Source: Bdellovibrionales bacterium (GTDB lineage Bacteria; Bdellovibrionota; Bdellovibrionia; Bdellovibrionales; UBA1609). From it: DNA of 17,142 nt. Of this stretch, positions 14,657-17,142 are shown one piece after another. The translations under genes and the position numbers were made by a program. Each line of letters opens with the position of its first letter. Positions within the stretch are counted from its first letter, which is position 1. The stretch is taken from the NCBI GenBank assembly GCA_020435185.1, contig JAGRAA010000059.1:1-17142 (forward strand), given 5' to 3'. The notes below the pieces were generated by a model. The model saw only the letters and a list, made by a program, of their open reading frames with translations. It did not search any database and was not told the origin of the DNA.

Positions 14657-15157
14657 TCATATCGTCATTCGTGGCTGAATATAAGCCAAAAGCTCTACTT
14701 CAGACACCAGCTCATCATCCACATAGGCCTTGCAATCTAAAACAACCACACTCGTTTTATTTTTCAACAACCTTTCTTTTTTAACCACTGAACGAATAAT
14801 CATAGTATCACCAGGAACAACTTGCTTTCTAAACTTAGCTCCATTCACTCCTGTGATTAATATCTCATACCCTTCGGGGTCATCTGGATTGTAGCAGGCA
14901 ATTCCACCGGCTTGAGCCATGGATTCAATCTGCAATACCCCTGGCATAACTTTTCTATACGGAAAGTGACCTGTAAAATAAGGTTCATTAACCGTAACAT
15001 TTTTTCTCACTACCGATTTTCGACCTAAAACACTTCTACCATTTGGTCTTTCCGGAATAACCTCCTCTACTCGGTCTATCATAATAAATGGAAACCGATG
15101 CGGAAGTATCTGCATTATTCTTTCTACGGGGTACAAACATGGACTTGGCTCAGCCAT
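14657..15157 (-). CDS. fabZ: 3-hydroxyacyl-ACP dehydratase FabZ
   Basis: Removes water from (3R)-hydroxyacyl-ACP in fatty acid elongation, competing with LpxA for the same substrate; this is the usual reason the two genes are neighbours. 166 aa, about 15 longer than E. coli FabZ. The hot-dog fold motifs are LPHRFPFIMIDRV (18-30), NEPYFTGHFPYRKVMPGVL with catalytic His64, and IESMAQAGG with catalytic Glu78. An insertion of about nine residues (around 33-46, VIPERPNGRSVLGR) stands between the first strand and the catalytic loop. ATG 15157 has AAGGA nine bases upstream. The gene lies 11 bases after skp and 12 before lpxA. FabZ is chosen over FabA because of sequence wording and context. Confidence 0.94.
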   Translation of the reverse strand: MAEPSPCLYPVERIMQILPHRFPFIMIDRVEEVIPERPNGRSVLGRKSVVRKNVTVNEPYFTGHFPYRKVMPGVLQIESMAQAGGIACYNPDDPEGYEILITGVNGAKFRKQVVPGDTMIIRSVVKKERLLKNKTSVVVLDCKAYVDDELVSEVELLAYIQPRMTI

Positions 15158-15168
15158 AGCTTTAATCC

Positions 15169-15684
15169 TTACTTAGATTTTTCGTATTCTTGGACGACTT
15201 TATCTGTCAAATCTAAACCAGACTTAGCAAACAGAACACTTTGTTCAGATTTTTCAAAAATCATATCGTATTTTTCTTTTTCAGCAATGGTATCGATCGT
15301 CTTTTTTAACTTCTGTAAAATAGGAAGAGTAACCTCTCTTTCTTTCATAGAAATCTCTTGCTGACTTTTAGCCATTTGCTGCTGATACTTAATAAATTCT
15401 CTTTGAAACTCAGCTTGTTTTTTTGCCTTCATTTCATCAGACATCACTAAGCTTTTTTTCTCGATATCTTCTTTCATTTTCTTAATATCCGCCTCGAGCT
15501 TTTCTAATTCTTTTTTCTTCTTATTAAATTCTTTTTCTAAAGAGGCCTTGGCCTGCTTTCCCGCTTTAGTCGATTGCAACGCTTTTTGCATATCCACATA
15601 ACCAAATTTAGCCTCTGCGAAAGCCGGTGAAGCAAACATTGCCGTCACAAGAAGAATTCCTAAAGATTTAACCATTTTGTTCAT
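15169..15684 (-). CDS. skp: OmpH/Skp-family periplasmic chaperone
   Basis: Periplasmic holdase that carries unfolded outer-membrane proteins to BamA. 171 aa with a clear signal peptide: basic MNKMVK, a hydrophobic core, and a signal peptidase I site after SPAFA (residue 23). The mature part opens with KFGYVDMQKAL, the typical OmpH strand. A long charged coiled coil (about 40-130, rich in Lys, Glu and Gln) follows, and the C-terminal strand segment YDMIFEKSEQSVLFAK closes it. Start choice: ATG 15684 has a perfect GGAGG six bases upstream. An upstream GTG at 15711 would spoil the signal peptide and has no ribosome site. It lies 30 bases after bamA, the standard arrangement. Confidence 0.93.
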   Translation of the reverse strand: MNKMVKSLGILLVTAMFASPAFAEAKFGYVDMQKALQSTKAGKQAKASLEKEFNKKKKELEKLEADIKKMKEDIEKKSLVMSDEMKAKKQAEFQREFIKYQQQMAKSQQEISMKEREVTLPILQKLKKTIDTIAEKEKYDMIFEKSEQSVLFAKSGLDLTDKVVQEYEKSK

Positions 15685-15690
15685 ATATTT

Positions 15691-15695
15691 CCTCC
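15691..15695 (-). promoter_or_regulatory. Shine-Dalgarno of skp
   Basis: GGAGG on the minus strand, six bases before ATG 15684; it fixes the start of the Skp signal peptide against the longer reading frame. Confidence 0.7.
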
Positions 15696-15714
15696 ATATA
15701 ATTTTAAACACTTA

Positions 15715-17142
15715 TTAAAAAGGAGTCCCAATTGCGAACTGAAAGTTCATTGGAGACTCATCAAGCTCTTCTTGTCTACCGATAGGAAATCCCCATTCAA
15801 ACCTTAACGGCCCAATAGGTGAAAACCATCTAAAACCAAAACCATAATTGCTTCTAAGATTATCAAAATCGATAACATCTTGAGCATCGCCAATATCATA
15901 AAACATAACGCCCATGATTCCAGCCTCATCAATCAATGGGAACTGAAACTCCAAGTTATAGTAAAACTGTTGTTTTCCCCCAAAGGGCCTCATGGCCTTT
16001 ACTTCGGATTCCGCAACCGTATAGCCATCAGATCTCGCCTTATCGAAAGCAATCTGAGATCTCACTCTCTTACCAATGGTAAAAAATTGATATCCTCTCA
16101 ATGTATTCGCTCCACCCAGTAAAAATCTTTCGTTGAAAGGAGGTTCATTATCTGGGTAAGGTGCCCCTGGATCATTGGCGTTCAAAACACCAAAAGTGAT
16201 ATTATTTCTCCACACCACATTCCAAAAAAGATCTTTGTAGTACCGAAGGTTTAGGCCACCTTTATTATATTTCTTGTCCCCTCCCAAACCTGCGTACTCG
16301 AAAGAAGCGTTTGCGAAGGCTCCCTCTGTGGGTGCAAATCGATCATTTCTTTTGTCATAGGTCAAAGTAAAGGTCAGAGAACTGGTTGTTCCATTTGCCG
16401 TACTTACTGGATATACCGCAGGATCTCCTTCATCGGGGTTTAATTCCAGCTCGGTGTCATCTAATTTATATCTTATATAACCATTCAAATACGGAGCCAA
16501 CGGATGCCCTACTCTGACAGCTCCTCCTCTTTTAATCTGATTATAAACGATTTTGTCCGTATTGCTTTGATAAGCGTCTACACCCACAGACCATTCTGTA
16601 TCCATGAAATAAGGCTCGGTAAAATTCAAGTTAAAGAGAGATTCCTTATCACTTAAATTCAGTGAAACCCCTAAGTTTTGACCTCTTCCTAATAAATTGG
16701 TCTGCTTCACTTGGCCGTTAAATACAAACCCTGAATAGGTAGAATATCCAGCTCCAACCTGAATAGTTCCGGTATTTCTCTCTTTCACCACTATGTCTAT
16801 ATCCAATTGGGACGGATTGTCCTCTGGAGTACTGGTGTTAAAACTGACGGTATCAAAAAAGCCTAGTCTCTTTACATTAGCTATAGATTCCCTTTTGCGA
16901 GTTTCATTATAAAGCTCTCCCTCTCGAATCTTTAACTCTCGACGAACGACTTTATCACGGGTTTTAGAGTTTCCTGTGACGTTGATTTCGCCAATATAGA
17001 CTTTCTGTCCTTTATCTATTTCATAGGTAATTTCTATCTTTCTTTCTTTTTCAATAACTCTCGTTCTCGGAATAGGATTTGCGAAGGCATACCCTAAATC
17101 TCCATACATAGCTTGAAGAGACAATATATCTTTTTGCAAGGT
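15715..17142 (-). CDS. bamA: Outer membrane protein assembly factor BamA, 5' end beyond the window
   Basis: Central β-barrel of the BAM complex, inserting outer-membrane proteins. 475 residues are visible, open at the window edge, so the N-terminal signal peptide and the first POTRA domains are missing. Visible order: the end of a POTRA (SLQAMYGDLGYAFANP), a full last POTRA (about 45-127, with GQKVYIGEINVTGN, LKIREGELYN and RLGFFDTVSF), then the 16-stranded barrel. The barrel begins GTIQVGAGYSTYSGFVF and contains LGRGQNL, NFTEPYF and YDKRNDRFAPTEG. The lid-loop motif reads LRGY (family VRGF/Y) within FLLGGANTLRGYQFF. The protein ends FAIGTPF, with the terminal Phe of the β-signal. A TTG at 17137-17139 is not the start, since the frame continues to the edge. 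skp follows after 30 bases. Confidence 0.96.
   Translation of the reverse strand, partial: TLQKDILSLQAMYGDLGYAFANPIPRTRVIEKERKIEITYEIDKGQKVYIGEINVTGNSKTRDKVVRRELKIREGELYNETRKRESIANVKRLGFFDTVSFNTSTPEDNPSQLDIDIVVKERNTGTIQVGAGYSTYSGFVFNGQVKQTNLLGRGQNLGVSLNLSDKESLFNLNFTEPYFMDTEWSVGVDAYQSNTDKIVYNQIKRGGAVRVGHPLAPYLNGYIRYKLDDTELELNPDEGDPAVYPVSTANGTTSSLTFTLTYDKRNDRFAPTEGAFANASFEYAGLGGDKKYNKGGLNLRYYKDLFWNVVWRNNITFGVLNANDPGAPYPDNEPPFNERFLLGGANTLRGYQFFTIGKRVRSQIAFDKARSDGYTVAESEVKAMRPFGGKQQFYYNLEFQFPLIDEAGIMGVMFYDIGDAQDVIDFDNLRSNYGFGFRWFSPIGPLRFEWGFPIGRQEELDESPMNFQFAIGTPF

Overview
The window is AT-rich chromosomal DNA (roughly 35-40 % G+C by eye) from a Gram-negative bacterium, packed with genes and with no gene-free stretch longer than about 130 bases. 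The content is housekeeping envelope biogenesis: BamA, Skp, FabZ, LpxA, LpxB, LpxK, a late acyltransferase, two family-9 glycosyltransferases, a type IV pilus ATPase, a CHASE2 sensor kinase with a sigma-54-type response regulator, and RibF. The layout, the low G+C and a Gfo/Idh oxidoreductase between lpxA and lpxB point to the Bdellovibrionota (Bdellovibrio/Bacteriovorax-like) or a related former deltaproteobacterial line. This is an inference from family knowledge; nothing in the window names the species.

Right part, minus strand, 17142 down to 8794: one tightly packed operon reading bamA (5' end outside the window), skp, fabZ, lpxA, Gfo/Idh, lpxB, lpxK, lpxL-like, DUF3108 lipoprotein. Genes abut or overlap (ATGA junctions, a 20-base and a 53-base overlap), so co-transcription and translational coupling are likely. 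It joins outer-membrane protein assembly (BamA, Skp) to lipid A synthesis. lpxD, which often sits between skp and fabZ, is absent from its usual place, and lpxC and lpxH/lpxI are not seen. The Gfo/Idh protein is a good candidate for GnnA, which would mean a 2,3-diamino-2,3-dideoxyglucose lipid A backbone.

Middle part: a two-gene minus-strand unit of family-9 (heptosyltransferase-like) enzymes at 8666-6442, probably for the LPS core, with its own promoter candidate. It runs convergently into a plus-strand two-component pair at 3298-6449, and the two 3' ends overlap by 8 bases.

Left part, minus strand, 3181 down to 1: ribF, a shikimate-dehydrogenase-like protein that has lost the catalytic residues, and pilB, whose C-terminal part lies outside the window. 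The ribF and kinase genes are divergent and share a short intergenic region.

No RNA genes, mobile elements, CRISPR arrays or phage genes were found. The most interesting points are the GnnA-like gene without a visible GnnB partner, the degenerate AroE homologue, the altered signature positions in LpxB and in one glycosyltransferase, and a short duplication plus hairpin at the end of the DUF3108 gene. No convincing wholly new system was found.
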